Made by a program: the position numbers and the translations under genes | Shown: in pieces, positions 26,054 through 35,097 of the stretch | Numbering within the stretch: the stretch's first letter is position 1 | Layout of the letters: each line of letters starts with the position of its first letter | DNA from: Myxococcales bacterium | Lineage (GTDB): Bacteria; Myxococcota_A; Bradymonadia; UBA7976; UBA1532 | NCBI GenBank assembly: GCA_020633435.1 | Contig: JACKDP010000003.1 | Span: 372,001-436,000, forward strand | Length of the DNA: 64,000 nucleotides | Reading direction: 5' to 3' | Notes under the pieces: model-generated | What the model was told of the DNA's origin: nothing | The model's database searches: none | What the model saw: the letters and a program-made list of their open reading frames with translations, nothing else

Positions 26054-27076
26054 ATGCGCGCGCTGGGGATGTGGACGCTGGTGGTGGTCGGGCTCTGGGC
26101 CTGCATCGAGGACGCGGGGAGCCCGGGGGCGGACGACGCCACGGTGGACGGCTCCTTCGGCGACGGCTTCGTGGATCGGCAGGACGGCGGGCCGCCGCCG
26201 CGGGACCTGGGCGTCGTCGACGCGCAGGTGGTCGAGGGCTGCGCGCGCTGGGGGGACCCGGCCGCCTGCGCGGCCGACGACTGCACCTTCCGCAACGGGC
26301 AGTGCGTGGACTGGCCGAGCTGTGACGGGCACGCGGTGCAGGACGGCCAGGGCCTCTGCGAGGACCAGGCGTGCCAGACGAGCCTGGACGGGGCCTGCTA
26401 CGACGCCGAGGATCCGGCCCGTTGCGACGACATCGACACGCATAACTGCCTGTTTCGACGGTGTTTCTGGTGGCGGGCGCCCGGCGAGACGGCCCGCTGC
26501 CACGTCGACGATCGGCCCGCCGACTGCGATCAGCCCGACGGGGCGTCCTGCGAGGCCGCGGGCTGCGAGTGGACGGGCTTTGGCTGCGCGCGGCCGCTGG
26601 ACACGGCGTGCGCGGCGCTCGACGCGGACGCTTGCGCGGGGCGCCCGGACTGCATGCAGACGGCCGTCGGCTGCGAGGTGCGGCCGGACGTGGCGTGCGC
26701 CGAGCTGGCCCAGGACGACTGCCGGGGGCGGTTCGACTGCGGGTGGCTCGGGGCGGCGTGCGTGGATCTGGACGCCGAGGCGCCGTGCGCCCAGCAGGGC
26801 GACTGGGCGTGCGCGGAGCGGCAGGACTGCGAGCCGCTGCGCGCCGATGGCTGCGACGCCCAGCCCAAGCAGCAGGACCCCAACGACCGGGCCGCGGCGC
26901 CCGACGCGGGGGCCGGGGGCGGGGGCGGGGCCGGCGGGGCCGGCGGCGGGGCCGGCGGCGGGGGTCCCTCCGAGCCCACCTGCGCGGCCCCCGAGGACTG
27001 CGGGGCGGGCGCTGGCTGCGCGGACGGCGTCTGCGTCTCGTGCGACCGCTTCCGCGGCTGTGGTGACCGCCCGTAG
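26054..27076 (+). CDS. Cys-rich lipoprotein
   Basis: This 340-aa predicted lipoprotein has signal MRALGMWTLVVVGLWAC, with the lipobox cysteine at residue 17. An Asp/Gly-rich linker leads to repeated short units of the form C-x(5-12)-C-x(2-4)-C (for instance GCEWTGFGC, DCGWLGAAC), about thirty cysteines in all, then a Gly/Ala-rich spacer and a final Cys-rich unit. Such modules form small disulfide-bonded domains on the cell surface of Myxococcota. Function is unknown. GAGGTGG precedes the ATG. The next gene, 43 bp on, is also a lipoprotein. Confidence 0.7.
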   Translation: MRALGMWTLVVVGLWACIEDAGSPGADDATVDGSFGDGFVDRQDGGPPPRDLGVVDAQVVEGCARWGDPAACAADDCTFRNGQCVDWPSCDGHAVQDGQGLCEDQACQTSLDGACYDAEDPARCDDIDTHNCLFRRCFWWRAPGETARCHVDDRPADCDQPDGASCEAAGCEWTGFGCARPLDTACAALDADACAGRPDCMQTAVGCEVRPDVACAELAQDDCRGRFDCGWLGAACVDLDAEAPCAQQGDWACAERQDCEPLRADGCDAQPKQQDPNDRAAAPDAGAGGGGGAGGAGGGAGGGGPSEPTCAAPEDCGAGAGCADGVCVSCDRFRGCGDRP

Positions 27077-27119
27077 CTCGGGCTGGACTTCCCGCTGCCG
27101 GCGGACGAGCATCCGGGCC

Positions 27120-27998
27120 ATGCGTGCCCTCTGGATGTGCGGCCTCCTGGCCCTCGGCTGTGATGATGGGGGATCGGCGGCCCCGGTGGACGCCGCCCCG
27201 GCGGACGCGGCGGTGCCGGACGCAGGGCTGGACGCGGCCCCGCTCGACGCCCAGGCCCCGGACGCGGCGATCCTCGACGCCACCCTCGACGCGGCGGCCC
27301 CCGACGCGGCCGTCCCCGACGCGGCCGTCCCCGACGCCGCGCGCCCGCCACCCGAGCGGCCTACCGGCACGCCCCGCTTCGCCTTCCCCGTCCCCGAGGC
27401 CGCCCGCGCCCAGATCAGCAAGACGCCCATCTTCGGCGTCGACCACGATCCCGCCGACGGCGAGCGCGTCCGCTGCCTGGACCACGCCGGCCGCGGCTTC
27501 CCCTGGTGCTACGATGGCCACGACGGCTCCGACTTCCTGCTCGTCGGCGGCTTCCCGGCGCAGGATCGCGGCTCGGCCCCGGTGGTGGCGGCGGCGGCGG
27601 GCGAGGTCATCCGCGCCGAGGACGGCAACTACGACCACTGCCACGCCGATCCCGCCTCGGGCCAGGTGTCGTGCGACGGCCACCCCATGCGGGCCAACCA
27701 GGTGCGCATCCGCCACGCCGACGGCTGGGAGAGCTGGTACTTCCACCTGCAGCGCGACTCCGTGGCCGTGGCGGTCGGCGACGTGGTGACGTGCGGCACC
27801 CTGCTCGGGCGCATCGGCTCCAGCGGCAACTCCAGCCTGCCGCACCTGCACTTCGAGGTGCTGGATCCGGCCGGGGCGGTCATCGATCCCTTCGCCGGGC
27901 CCGAGAGCCAGCCCGAGAGCCTGTGGGTGGCGCAGGGGCCCCTGGGCGACCTGCCCGCCTCCACCTGCGACCCCGACTGGGGCTACTGGCTGCCCTGA
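27120..27998 (+). CDS. M23-family metallopeptidase lipoprotein
   Basis: The 292-aa protein starts with a lipoprotein signal (LLALGC, Cys14) and a low-complexity linker of PDA-type repeats to about residue 75. The catalytic LytM domain has the zinc ligands of the family: H-x3-D in GHDGSDF and HLHFEV with the terminal H-x-H. It should cleave peptidoglycan cross-bridges from the envelope. The linker lets the enzyme reach the wall from the outer membrane. MltG is encoded 69 bp downstream, giving two murein hydrolases together. Confidence 0.85.
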   Translation: MRALWMCGLLALGCDDGGSAAPVDAAPADAAVPDAGLDAAPLDAQAPDAAILDATLDAAAPDAAVPDAAVPDAARPPPERPTGTPRFAFPVPEAARAQISKTPIFGVDHDPADGERVRCLDHAGRGFPWCYDGHDGSDFLLVGGFPAQDRGSAPVVAAAAGEVIRAEDGNYDHCHADPASGQVSCDGHPMRANQVRIRHADGWESWYFHLQRDSVAVAVGDVVTCGTLLGRIGSSGNSSLPHLHFEVLDPAGAVIDPFAGPESQPESLWVAQGPLGDLPASTCDPDWGYWLP

Positions 27999-28067
27999 CG
28001 GCTGGCTGGACAACCGCCGGATCCGCTGCTACTCCCTGCCGGTCTGCGTCGGCCGTGCCCCAGGGAC

Positions 28068-29084
28068 TTGAAGCGCTTCCTCCTCCGATCGCTGCTCTTC
28101 GCCGTGCTGGCGGCCCTGGCCGTGGGCGGCTACGTGGGCTACCGCGCCTGGACCTGGCTGCACGCCCCCCTCGGGGCCGGGGGCAGCCGGTTCGTCACCA
28201 TCCACGAGGGGGCCACGTTCCGCGCCGCGGTGGACGCCATGGTGCGCGCCCAGATCGTCAGCGAGCCCCTCATCTTCGAGTGGTACGGCCGCTACCGCGG
28301 CGCCGGCGCCCACATCAAGGCGGGCACGTACGAGGTGGACATGGGCCAGAACCCCATGGAACTCCTCGACAAACTGGAGTCGGGGGCCCTGCCGCGCCAG
28401 GCCCGGCTGACCATCCCCGAGGGCTGGAACCGCTGGCAGATCGCCGATCGCGTCGTCGCCCTGACGGGGGCCGATCGGGCCGACTTCCTGCGGCGCGTGG
28501 AGGCCGAGGACCTGGAGGGGCGGCTCTTCCCCGACACCTACTTCCTGCGGCCGGACGCCGACGCGGCGGAGGTGCTCAAGCAGCTCACCCGGCGCTTCGA
28601 TCAGGTGTTCGCGGGGGTCATCGCCGGCCACCCGGACGCGGCGAAGCTGGCGAAGCCGGGGCCGGCCCGCCGGCGGCTCATCACCATGGCTTCCCTCGTC
28701 GAGAAGGAGGCGACCACCCAGCGCGACCGCCTGCTGGTGGCCCGGGTGTTCTACAACCGGCTCGACAAGGGCATGAAGCTGCAGACGGATCCGACGTGCA
28801 CGTACCGCGAAGACTGGTACGCCCGGGCGCCGCATCCCCGCTACTGCAAGGCCGAGGGCAACCGCTACAGCACCTACCTCATCGAGGGGCTGCCCCCCGG
28901 GCCCATCGCCAACCCGGGGCGGGCGGCACTGGACGCCGCGCTGCGACCGGCGGATGATCCCGCCGCGATGGAGTATCTGTACTTCGTGGCCCGCCGCGAC
29001 GGCAGCGGCGAGCACGCGTTCACCCGGACCTACGCCGAGCACAAGGCGGCGGTGGATCGGTACCTCAAGGGGATCACGCCATGA
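28068..29084 (+). CDS. mltG: Endolytic murein transglycosylase MltG
   Basis: The 338-aa protein has one N-terminal membrane helix (about residues 5-27), a LysM-like region and the YceG domain with TIPEGWNRWQIA, LFPDTYFL, the catalytic-glutamate motif ASLVEKEA and LQTDPTCTY. It cuts nascent glycan strands and helps set their length. The start is TTG at 28068; no ATG or GTG in frame would preserve the membrane helix, and a GGGA precedes it. Its stop overlaps the ATG of the next gene (ATGA). Confidence 0.92.
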   Translation: MKRFLLRSLLFAVLAALAVGGYVGYRAWTWLHAPLGAGGSRFVTIHEGATFRAAVDAMVRAQIVSEPLIFEWYGRYRGAGAHIKAGTYEVDMGQNPMELLDKLESGALPRQARLTIPEGWNRWQIADRVVALTGADRADFLRRVEAEDLEGRLFPDTYFLRPDADAAEVLKQLTRRFDQVFAGVIAGHPDAAKLAKPGPARRRLITMASLVEKEATTQRDRLLVARVFYNRLDKGMKLQTDPTCTYREDWYARAPHPRYCKAEGNRYSTYLIEGLPPGPIANPGRAALDAALRPADDPAAMEYLYFVARRDGSGEHAFTRTYAEHKAAVDRYLKGITP

Positions 29085-29599
29085 CCGACGACTCGCAGGG
29101 CCGCTTCGTGATCGAGCTGCAGGGCATCGACAAGCGCCACCTGGCCCTCGTCTGGCAGAAGATGAAGGACGGCGAGGAGCTGGCCGGGGCGGAGGTCTTC
29201 ATCGGCCGGTCGCTGGCGGATCACCCGCAGTGGTTCCCGTTCTTCGACACCATCGGCCTGCTCGGCGGCGACGACACCCTGCCGGACGGCGAGAACCCCT
29301 TCGCCCATGTGAGCATGCATGTGCTGCTGGGCTCGCAGATCTTCCACAGCAAGCCCAAGGAGGCCGAGCTCTTCTACCGGATGCGGCTGCGCAAGGGCGA
29401 CGACTCCCACATGGTCATCCACATGATGATGGAGGTCTTCCAGCGCCACCTGGCCTGGGCCGTCCAGCACGCGACCCCGGGCGGCGAGGCCAGCCTCGAC
29501 ATGAGCGCCTACGCCCGCACCCTGCGCACGCTCTGGCCGCTCAAGACCGACAAGGTCTGGCAGCGCCTCGGCTACGACCACATCCCGCCCCTGCACTGA
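29081..29599 (+). CDS. DUF1841-family protein
   Basis: The 172-aa soluble protein shows the DUF1841 pattern, notably ENPFAHVSMHVLL and a later SHMVIHMMMEVF with conserved histidines. The family is widespread in proteobacteria, of unknown function and possibly metal-binding. It overlaps mltG by four bases and so is cotranslated with it. It ends 13 bp from a convergent gene. Confidence 0.72.
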   Translation: MTDDSQGRFVIELQGIDKRHLALVWQKMKDGEELAGAEVFIGRSLADHPQWFPFFDTIGLLGGDDTLPDGENPFAHVSMHVLLGSQIFHSKPKEAELFYRMRLRKGDDSHMVIHMMMEVFQRHLAWAVQHATPGGEASLDMSAYARTLRTLWPLKTDKVWQRLGYDHIPPLH

Positions 29600-29612
29600 C
29601 GGGCGGGCCGCC

Positions 29613-30818
29613 TCAGAACACCGTGTAGCGCACCCCGGCGCCGCCGCCGATCACCTGGTCGACGCTGCGGGCGGTGGTGTAGCCCTGGTCGATCACCGTG
29701 TCGCGGTGGGTGGACTCGCCCTCGAAGTCCGCCGTGATTTCGGACCAGTAGCCCTGGGCGAACACCGCGAGCGTGGGCGACAGGGCCACCGCGAGATCGA
29801 GGCGGACCTCCGCCCCGATGGCGTCCGCGGTGCCCCCGGCGACGGGGGACTGGGAGACGCTGAGGGGCAGGACGACGCCCCCTTCCACGGCCGCGTCGAG
29901 GGGGCCGAGGGTGGCGGCGGCCCGGGCCCCGGCGCCCAGGCCCAGGTACGTGTCGGTGAGGAAGACGGGGAAGGGGGCCGACTGCTGGTAGGCGTGGCGC
30001 AGCACCCGGGCCCCGGCGTAGCCCCCGAGCCAGGCGGGGCCCAGGGGCACGCCGGCCTGGGCGTCCACCTCGACCTGCTGGGCCTCGACGGCCAGCTCCA
30101 GCGCGGCCGCGAAGCCGGCGTCGGGCTGGGCGGCGAGGGTGATGCTGCCCAGGCGGCTGTCGCGGAAGAGGCCGCGCACGCCCAGCCACGGGCGGGGCGA
30201 CCAGTCCACCTGCAGCGTGGTGGCGAGGCCCGTCGGCGAGGCGGTGAGCACGTCGAGGGGCGAGGCGGCGTCGATGTCGCTCTTGAAGTCGCGGCCGAGC
30301 TGGGCGGCGCCGATGGCCACCGCGACGCGCAGGTGGGGCGCGGCCGGCGCCGCAGGGCGGTCGTCGGGCGGCGCGGCGTCGTCGTCGCCCTCCGTGCCCT
30401 CGCCCGAGCCCATGGGGGTGCCGTCCGCGCGCAGGCGGCGGCCCCGCTCGTCGTAGCGGTAGTTCGTCTCGCGGCGGTCGCGGCCGGCGTCCACCTCGCC
30501 GTCGGCGTCGCGCCGGACGCCGTCCCCGCCGAACCGCAAGTCCGTCACCCGCACCCAGCCGCGCAGGCCGCCCACCGCCACCTCCACCCAGTCGCCAGCC
30601 TCGTTGCGGCGGCTGGCGGTGGCGGCGTCGCCGCGGTAGGCGCGCCCCCGGCTGACGTAGGCGGCGCCCGGCCCGGCGCGGACCTCGGCCACGTCGGCGC
30701 GGATCTCCGCGGCCACGGCCTTGCGGCCCTTGATGGTGCCCTCCACCGGCAGCTCCACGCCCGGCGGGAGCTGGGCGAGGGCGGGGGAGGCCAGGAGCAA
30801 CCACGGGATGACGCGCAT
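29613..30818 (-). CDS. Secreted SH3b and beta-barrel protein
   Basis: The 401-aa protein has a signal peptide ending near SPALAQ, a bacterial SH3 domain (about residues 30-95, with AEVRAGPGAAYVSRG and GWVRVTDL), an acidic disordered linker and a C-terminal half of alternating hydrophobic strands ending in aromatic VRYTVF, the outer-membrane barrel signature. The SH3b domain suggests peptidoglycan or peptide contact by a barrel-anchored protein. Start M at 30818 gives the best signal peptide; an ATG at 30827 is possible. Confidence 0.68.
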   Translation of the reverse strand: MRVIPWLLLASPALAQLPPGVELPVEGTIKGRKAVAAEIRADVAEVRAGPGAAYVSRGRAYRGDAATASRRNEAGDWVEVAVGGLRGWVRVTDLRFGGDGVRRDADGEVDAGRDRRETNYRYDERGRRLRADGTPMGSGEGTEGDDDAAPPDDRPAAPAAPHLRVAVAIGAAQLGRDFKSDIDAASPLDVLTASPTGLATTLQVDWSPRPWLGVRGLFRDSRLGSITLAAQPDAGFAAALELAVEAQQVEVDAQAGVPLGPAWLGGYAGARVLRHAYQQSAPFPVFLTDTYLGLGAGARAAATLGPLDAAVEGGVVLPLSVSQSPVAGGTADAIGAEVRLDLAVALSPTLAVFAQGYWSEITADFEGESTHRDTVIDQGYTTARSVDQVIGGGAGVRYTVF

Positions 30819-30879
30819 GGGCGCCATCGTACGCCCAGCGCGCCGCCGGCTCCAGGTGGCGGAGCCCGCGGCGCCCGGC

Positions 30880-30909
30880 TTGACGACCCGCGGAGCGCGG
30901 TGCTAGCGT
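30880..30909 (+). promoter_or_regulatory. Promoter of the HEAT-repeat lipoprotein gene
   Basis: TTGACG (30880-30885) and TAGCGT (30904-30909) are separated by 18 bases. The predicted start is about 30 nt before the GTG at 30948. Confidence 0.6.
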
Positions 30910-30947
30910 TCGGCCCGCGGAAAATCCTTGAGAATCGAGGAGGTAGC

Positions 30948-32150
30948 GTGCATCGGGCCCCCATCTTCCTGGCACTCCTGCTGGCCACCGGCTGCGCCTT
31001 CGACGGGCAGGACATCGCCGGCTGGGCGGGGGTCGCCGGCGGCGTGCCCCGGCTGGCCGGCTACCTCGCCGACGCCCAGCGCCCCATGCCGCTGCGGCTG
31101 CAGGCGGCCGACATCCTCATCGCCAAGGACGAGCTGCCCCACCTGCTGGCGGTGGTGCGGCAGGCCCCGGATCAGGCGGCCCTCGCGGCGCACCTGGCCA
31201 GCGTCGCCCAGCGCGGCCTGGCCGATCCCGAGCAGGCCGGCCGCTCGGCGGCGCTGGCGTACCTGCTGCTCGAGCGCCCCGAGCCCCTGGGCGAGGCGGC
31301 CGCCCCCCTGGCGGTGGCCCTGGCCGACTGGGGCGTCGCCGGCCTGCCCATGACGTCGAAGGCCCTCACCGGCCCGCTGCGCCCCGACATGGCGGTGCTC
31401 GGGGCGGCCCAGGCCGCGCCGGGCCCGGTGCAGGCGAAGCTGCTGGCGGCGGCGGGCACCCTGGAGAGCGAGGAGGCCTTCCTCGAGCTCGTCGATCTGC
31501 TGGCCCAGCTCCGCGACGCCGACGTCCAGCGGGCGGCCGCCGGCCTGCTGCTGGCCCGGGCGCGCAAGGCGCACCCCGAGGTCTCGCCCGCCCTGGCGGC
31601 GGCGCTGCGGGCCAACGGCAACGAGACGCTGCTGCGCTACCTGCTGGAGCTGACGCGGGATCCGCGCCTGTCGCCGAAGGTCCGTGGCGAGGGCTTCAAC
31701 GCCTCCATGCGGCTGGGCCCGGCGGCCATCCCGGGGCTGCTGCGCATCCTGGCCACCGACCTGCCCGCCGACGACGACGCCCGCTGGCTGGCCCTGCGCG
31801 ACATCTGGGAGAAGGGCGGCGCCGGCTCCCTGGCCGCGGCCCTGCGCGCCCTGCCCGCCGAGGGCCGCTGGTCCACCGAGGGCGCCTCGTTCAAGGACGA
31901 GATCGAGGGCTTCTGCGACAACCGCCTGGCCGACAAGGCCGAGGAGGTGCGCCCGGTGCTGACGGAGCTGGTCGGCGATCCCAACTGGGTGGCCCGCGCC
32001 TTCGCCATGGCCTGCATCGTGCGCCTCTACCCCGACGACGCCCGGGCGCTGCTCAAGCCGCTGCGCGCCGATCAGACGGCCCTGCCCGGCTGGTCCGAGG
32101 CCGGCGAGCCGACCACTTTCGCCAGCGCGATCAAGGGCCTGGCTCGTTAG
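30948..32150 (+). CDS. HEAT-repeat lipoprotein
   Basis: The 400-aa protein has a lipoprotein signal (LLLATGC, cysteine near residue 16) and then repeating helical pairs of about 35-40 residues, rich in Leu/Ala with conserved Asp/Arg turns, matching HEAT-like arrays. It is probably a periplasmic or outer-membrane scaffold. AGGAGG lies five bases before the GTG start. The following gene, also HEAT-like, begins six bases after its stop, so they form an operon. Confidence 0.75.
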   Translation: MHRAPIFLALLLATGCAFDGQDIAGWAGVAGGVPRLAGYLADAQRPMPLRLQAADILIAKDELPHLLAVVRQAPDQAALAAHLASVAQRGLADPEQAGRSAALAYLLLERPEPLGEAAAPLAVALADWGVAGLPMTSKALTGPLRPDMAVLGAAQAAPGPVQAKLLAAAGTLESEEAFLELVDLLAQLRDADVQRAAAGLLLARARKAHPEVSPALAAALRANGNETLLRYLLELTRDPRLSPKVRGEGFNASMRLGPAAIPGLLRILATDLPADDDARWLALRDIWEKGGAGSLAAALRALPAEGRWSTEGASFKDEIEGFCDNRLADKAEEVRPVLTELVGDPNWVARAFAMACIVRLYPDDARALLKPLRADQTALPGWSEAGEPTTFASAIKGLAR

Positions 32151-32156
32151 CTCCCC

Positions 32157-33990
32157 GTGAGCGCCCTGCCCATCCTGGCCAGCCTGGTGGTGGTGGCCGT
32201 CGTCGGCTGGCTGCTGCTGCGCCGCCCGCCGCCCCCGCCCGCGGACGATCCCGATCCGGCGCACCGGGTGGAGGTGCTGGCGGCCGCCCTGACGGGCGAT
32301 CCCGCCCGGGACCGGGGCACCATGAACCGCCTGCTGGCGCTCGGCCCCGGCATCGTGCCGCTGCTGCTGGCCGAGCTGTCCTCGGCCCTCCGGGTGCCCG
32401 ACGACTCACCCCCCGGCCGCCTCGCGCGGCTGGAGGACGTGCTGTCGGAGCTGGGCCTGGCGGCGGTGGGGCCCGTGGGGGACGCCCTCGCCCGCGTGCA
32501 GCCCACGAGCGGCCTCGCCGGCAGCCTGCTGCGCGTCATCGGGCGGCTGGGGCGGCCGGGGGTGGTGGCCCTCATCCAGCGCACGCTGCGCCAGCCCGCC
32601 CTCTGCCCGCTGCTGCCCCGGTTCCGCCTCGCGCGGCCGGGCCTCGACGATCCCGCCTCGGCGCTGGCCGCGGCGCTGGCCCCGCCGCCTGCGGTGGGGC
32701 ACCGGCAGGCCCTCCAGCGGGCCGCCAGCCTCATCGCCGCCTGGCCCGCGGTGCTCGACGAGCTCTGGGCGGCCTGGGGGACGGATGGGCGGGTGGCCAT
32801 CCTCGACTGGCTGGCCGAGTGGCTGCCCCTCGCGCGGCCCGAGCACCTGCTGGCGGGGCTCGCCGACCCGGCGGATCCCGTGCGGCGGGCCGCGGCGCGC
32901 CTGGCCACGCTGCTGGTGGAGCCCGGCCTGGCGCCGGCCCTGGCGGAGCTGGCCGAGGGGAGCGATCCCGCCGGGCGGGAGGCGGCGGTGCGGGCGCTGG
33001 CGGCCTGGCCCCACCCGGCGGCGACGCGGGCGCTGGTGGCGGCGGCGGCCGACGAGAGAGCCCCGCGGTGGCGGCGGCGCGGCCCTGTTCGGGCTGACGG
33101 CGGGCCGCCCGGCCGAGCTCGCCCAGGCGGCCGAGCGGGCGGCGGCCCTCGCGCAGGACGCGGCGGGCCGGGCGCTGGCGCTGGAGGCCCCCTTCACCCC
33201 GGGCGCCGGCGACACCAGCGGGCTCATCGCGCTGCTGGCCGAGGCCACGGGGCCCGGGCGGGCGGTCCTCATCGGCCTGCTGGGCCGGCACCTGCCCGAC
33301 GACCCGCGGGCCCGCGAGCGCCTCATCCGCCTGGCCGACGGCGAGCAGCCCGGCGATCAGGCCCTGGCGGTGCGGGTGCTGGCCAGCCGCGGCGATCCCA
33401 CCGCCGGCGAGCTGCTCGCGCGCGCCCTGCGCCAGCCCGTGCTGCCCGACGACCGCCTGCGGCTGCAGGAGGCCGCCCAGCTCCTCGGCGATCAGGCCGT
33501 GGTGGCGCTGGCGCGGTGGCTGGTGGCCGAGCAGCCGGCCCGCCTGGTGGACCAGCTCGCGGTGCTGCGCGCCCAGCCCTACGGCGAGGCGGGGGCGGCG
33601 CTGCTGCGGGCCCTCGACGACGCCCGGGACGGGGAGCTGCAGGCGGCCCTCGGGGCGACGCTCTTCGTCGGCGGCCCCGCCTCGGCCGAGGCGGTGGAGG
33701 AGGCCCTGCGGCTGCCCGGCCAGGGCCTGCTGGCGGCGGCCCTGCGCTACCTGGCGGCGTACGGGACGGCGGCCGATCTGCCGGCCCTGATGGGGCTGTT
33801 CGACCGCCACCACCCCATGCGGGGCATCGTGCTGGCCCTCGTCGAGCTCATCGGCCCGGCGGCCATCCCGGCGCTGGAGGCCCGCGTCGCCGAGGGGGAC
33901 GACGACGCCACGCTCTACGGCCTGGAGCGGCGCCTGGCCCTCCTGCAGGCCACGACGGACCGCCCCCGGCGGCCGGCGGGCGACGCCTGA
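32157..33990 (+). pseudogene. Membrane-anchored HEAT-repeat protein with a frameshift
   Basis: The GTG at 32157 opens a 611-codon-equivalent protein with an N-terminal membrane helix (ILASLVVVAVVGWLLL) and HEAT-like repeats up to about 33055. The repeats resume in the next frame from about 33075 (AALFGLTAGRPAEL) to the stop at 33990. The full span is one base longer than a multiple of three, so one extra base, near GAGAGAG or CCCC at 33053-33064, would explain it. Both halves keep clean repeat sequence and codon use, arguing for a recent mutation or a sequence error rather than decay. Function unknown; it accompanies the upstream lipoprotein. Confidence 0.75.
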
Positions 33991-34045
33991 CCGGCTCGAA
34001 ATTCTCAGTAAAACCAGATGCTTGAAGAAATACGGCCGCGGCCGC

Positions 34046-34075
34046 TTGACCCCCGCGCGCGCCCGTCGCTAAAAA
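34046..34075 (+). promoter_or_regulatory. Promoter of the fatty-acid-hydroxylase-like gene
   Basis: TTGACC (34046-34051) and TAAAAA (34070-34075) are separated by 18 bases in an otherwise GC-rich leader. Confidence 0.5.
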
Positions 34076-34077
34076 CA

Positions 34078-34091
34078 TGACCATCTGGTCA
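34078..34091. promoter_or_regulatory. Operator-like palindrome at the transcription start
   Basis: TGACCA and TGGTCA are exact inverted copies separated by TC, starting three bases after the -10 box and about 22 bp before the ATG at 34113. The position is typical for a repressor site. Confidence 0.45.
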
Positions 34092-34112
34092 CGTTAAACA
34101 AGGCGGTGGACG

Positions 34113-34637
34113 ATGATCGGCATTCCTCTCGGGCTGGTGGCCTTCAACGTCGGCGAGTGGGTCACCCACAAGCACATCCTCCACGGCCGCGGCCGCAACC
34201 GGGACTCGTTCTGGGCCTTCCACTGGCACGAGCACCACCACGAGGTGCGCAAGAACGACCACGTGGATCCCGACTACCAGAAGCCGTTCCTGCAGTCGTC
34301 GGCCCGCCGCAAGGAGGCCTTCGCGCTGATGGGGGTGAGCGCGGCCCTGCTGCCCATCGCGCCCGTCGCGCCGTTCTTCGTGGGCACCCTGTGGTACGGG
34401 GCCGCCCGCTACTACCAGATCCACAAGAAGTCCCACCTGGACCCGGAGTGGGCGCGGGAGAACGTGCCCTGGCACTACGACCACCACATGGCCCCCGACC
34501 AGAACGCCAACTGGTGCGTGACGCGGCCGTGGTTCGACCATGTGATGGGCACCCGCAAGCCCTACGTGGGCACCGAGCGCGAGGCGAAGGACCGCGACCG
34601 GCGGGCGCGCCGCGCGGCTCGCAAGGCCGCCGCCTGA
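34113..34637 (+). CDS. Fatty acid hydroxylase superfamily protein
   Basis: The 174-aa protein carries the histidine clusters of the di-iron membrane hydroxylase/desaturase family: HKHILH, HWHEHHHE and HYDHHM with a final NANWCVT. Two hydrophobic stretches, near the N terminus and at about residues 75-100, place it at the membrane. It could hydroxylate or desaturate a lipid chain; the substrate is unknown. It stands alone between the HEAT operon and a small unknown gene, with its own promoter and operator-like palindrome. Confidence 0.85.
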   Translation: MIGIPLGLVAFNVGEWVTHKHILHGRGRNRDSFWAFHWHEHHHEVRKNDHVDPDYQKPFLQSSARRKEAFALMGVSAALLPIAPVAPFFVGTLWYGAARYYQIHKKSHLDPEWARENVPWHYDHHMAPDQNANWCVTRPWFDHVMGTRKPYVGTEREAKDRDRRARRAARKAAA

Positions 34638-34698
34638 TCGCGTTCTGGCCGACCCTCGCCGCCATCTGGCACTATCGGCGCCTCCGGTCGGAGCGCAG

Positions 34699-35097
34699 AT
34701 GGACCGCCGATCTCGCCGCACCCAGGATCCCCGCTTCGCCTGCCGGTTCCTCTTCGAGGCGCTGGTGCGGCGGCACCGCCAGAGCGCCGTGGTGCTGGTG
34801 GACGCGACGGGCGAGCCCCTGCTGGGGGTGACGGGCACGGCAGAGGGCGAGGGCTTCGCGGTGCACGCCATGGCCCGGGCCCAGGGCCGCGCCCTCGCCG
34901 ACGAGACGCACCACTTCTTCGAGCGCCTGGGCGACGAGCCCGTCCGCTACGATCCCCGCGGCGAGCGGGTGTTCGTCAGCCCGGTCCACATCAGCGGGCG
35001 CCGCTTCTTCATCGTGTCCGTGGGCGGCGAGCGGGGCCACCTGGCCGTCGTCGCCGAGGCCACGCTCCGCCTCCTCGTCATCCTGGGAGAGCCATGA
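34699..35097 (+). CDS. Small unknown protein before SppA
   Basis: The 132-aa protein has a basic N terminus (MDRRSRRTQD) and an alternating strand/helix pattern with SAVVLVDATGEPLLG and GRRFFIVSVGG, faintly like a Roadblock/LC7 or profilin-type fold. No family was recognised with confidence. GGAG lies six bases before the ATG. Its stop overlaps the sppA start (ATGA), so it is cotranslated with the protease and may serve it. Confidence 0.6.
   Translation: MDRRSRRTQDPRFACRFLFEALVRRHRQSAVVLVDATGEPLLGVTGTAEGEGFAVHAMARAQGRALADETHHFFERLGDEPVRYDPRGERVFVSPVHISGRRFFIVSVGGERGHLAVVAEATLRLLVILGEP

Noticed and set aside
27240..27350. Tandem GACGCGGC-type repeats
   Set aside because: They encode a Pro-Asp-Ala linker in the M23 lipoprotein and are not a separate element.
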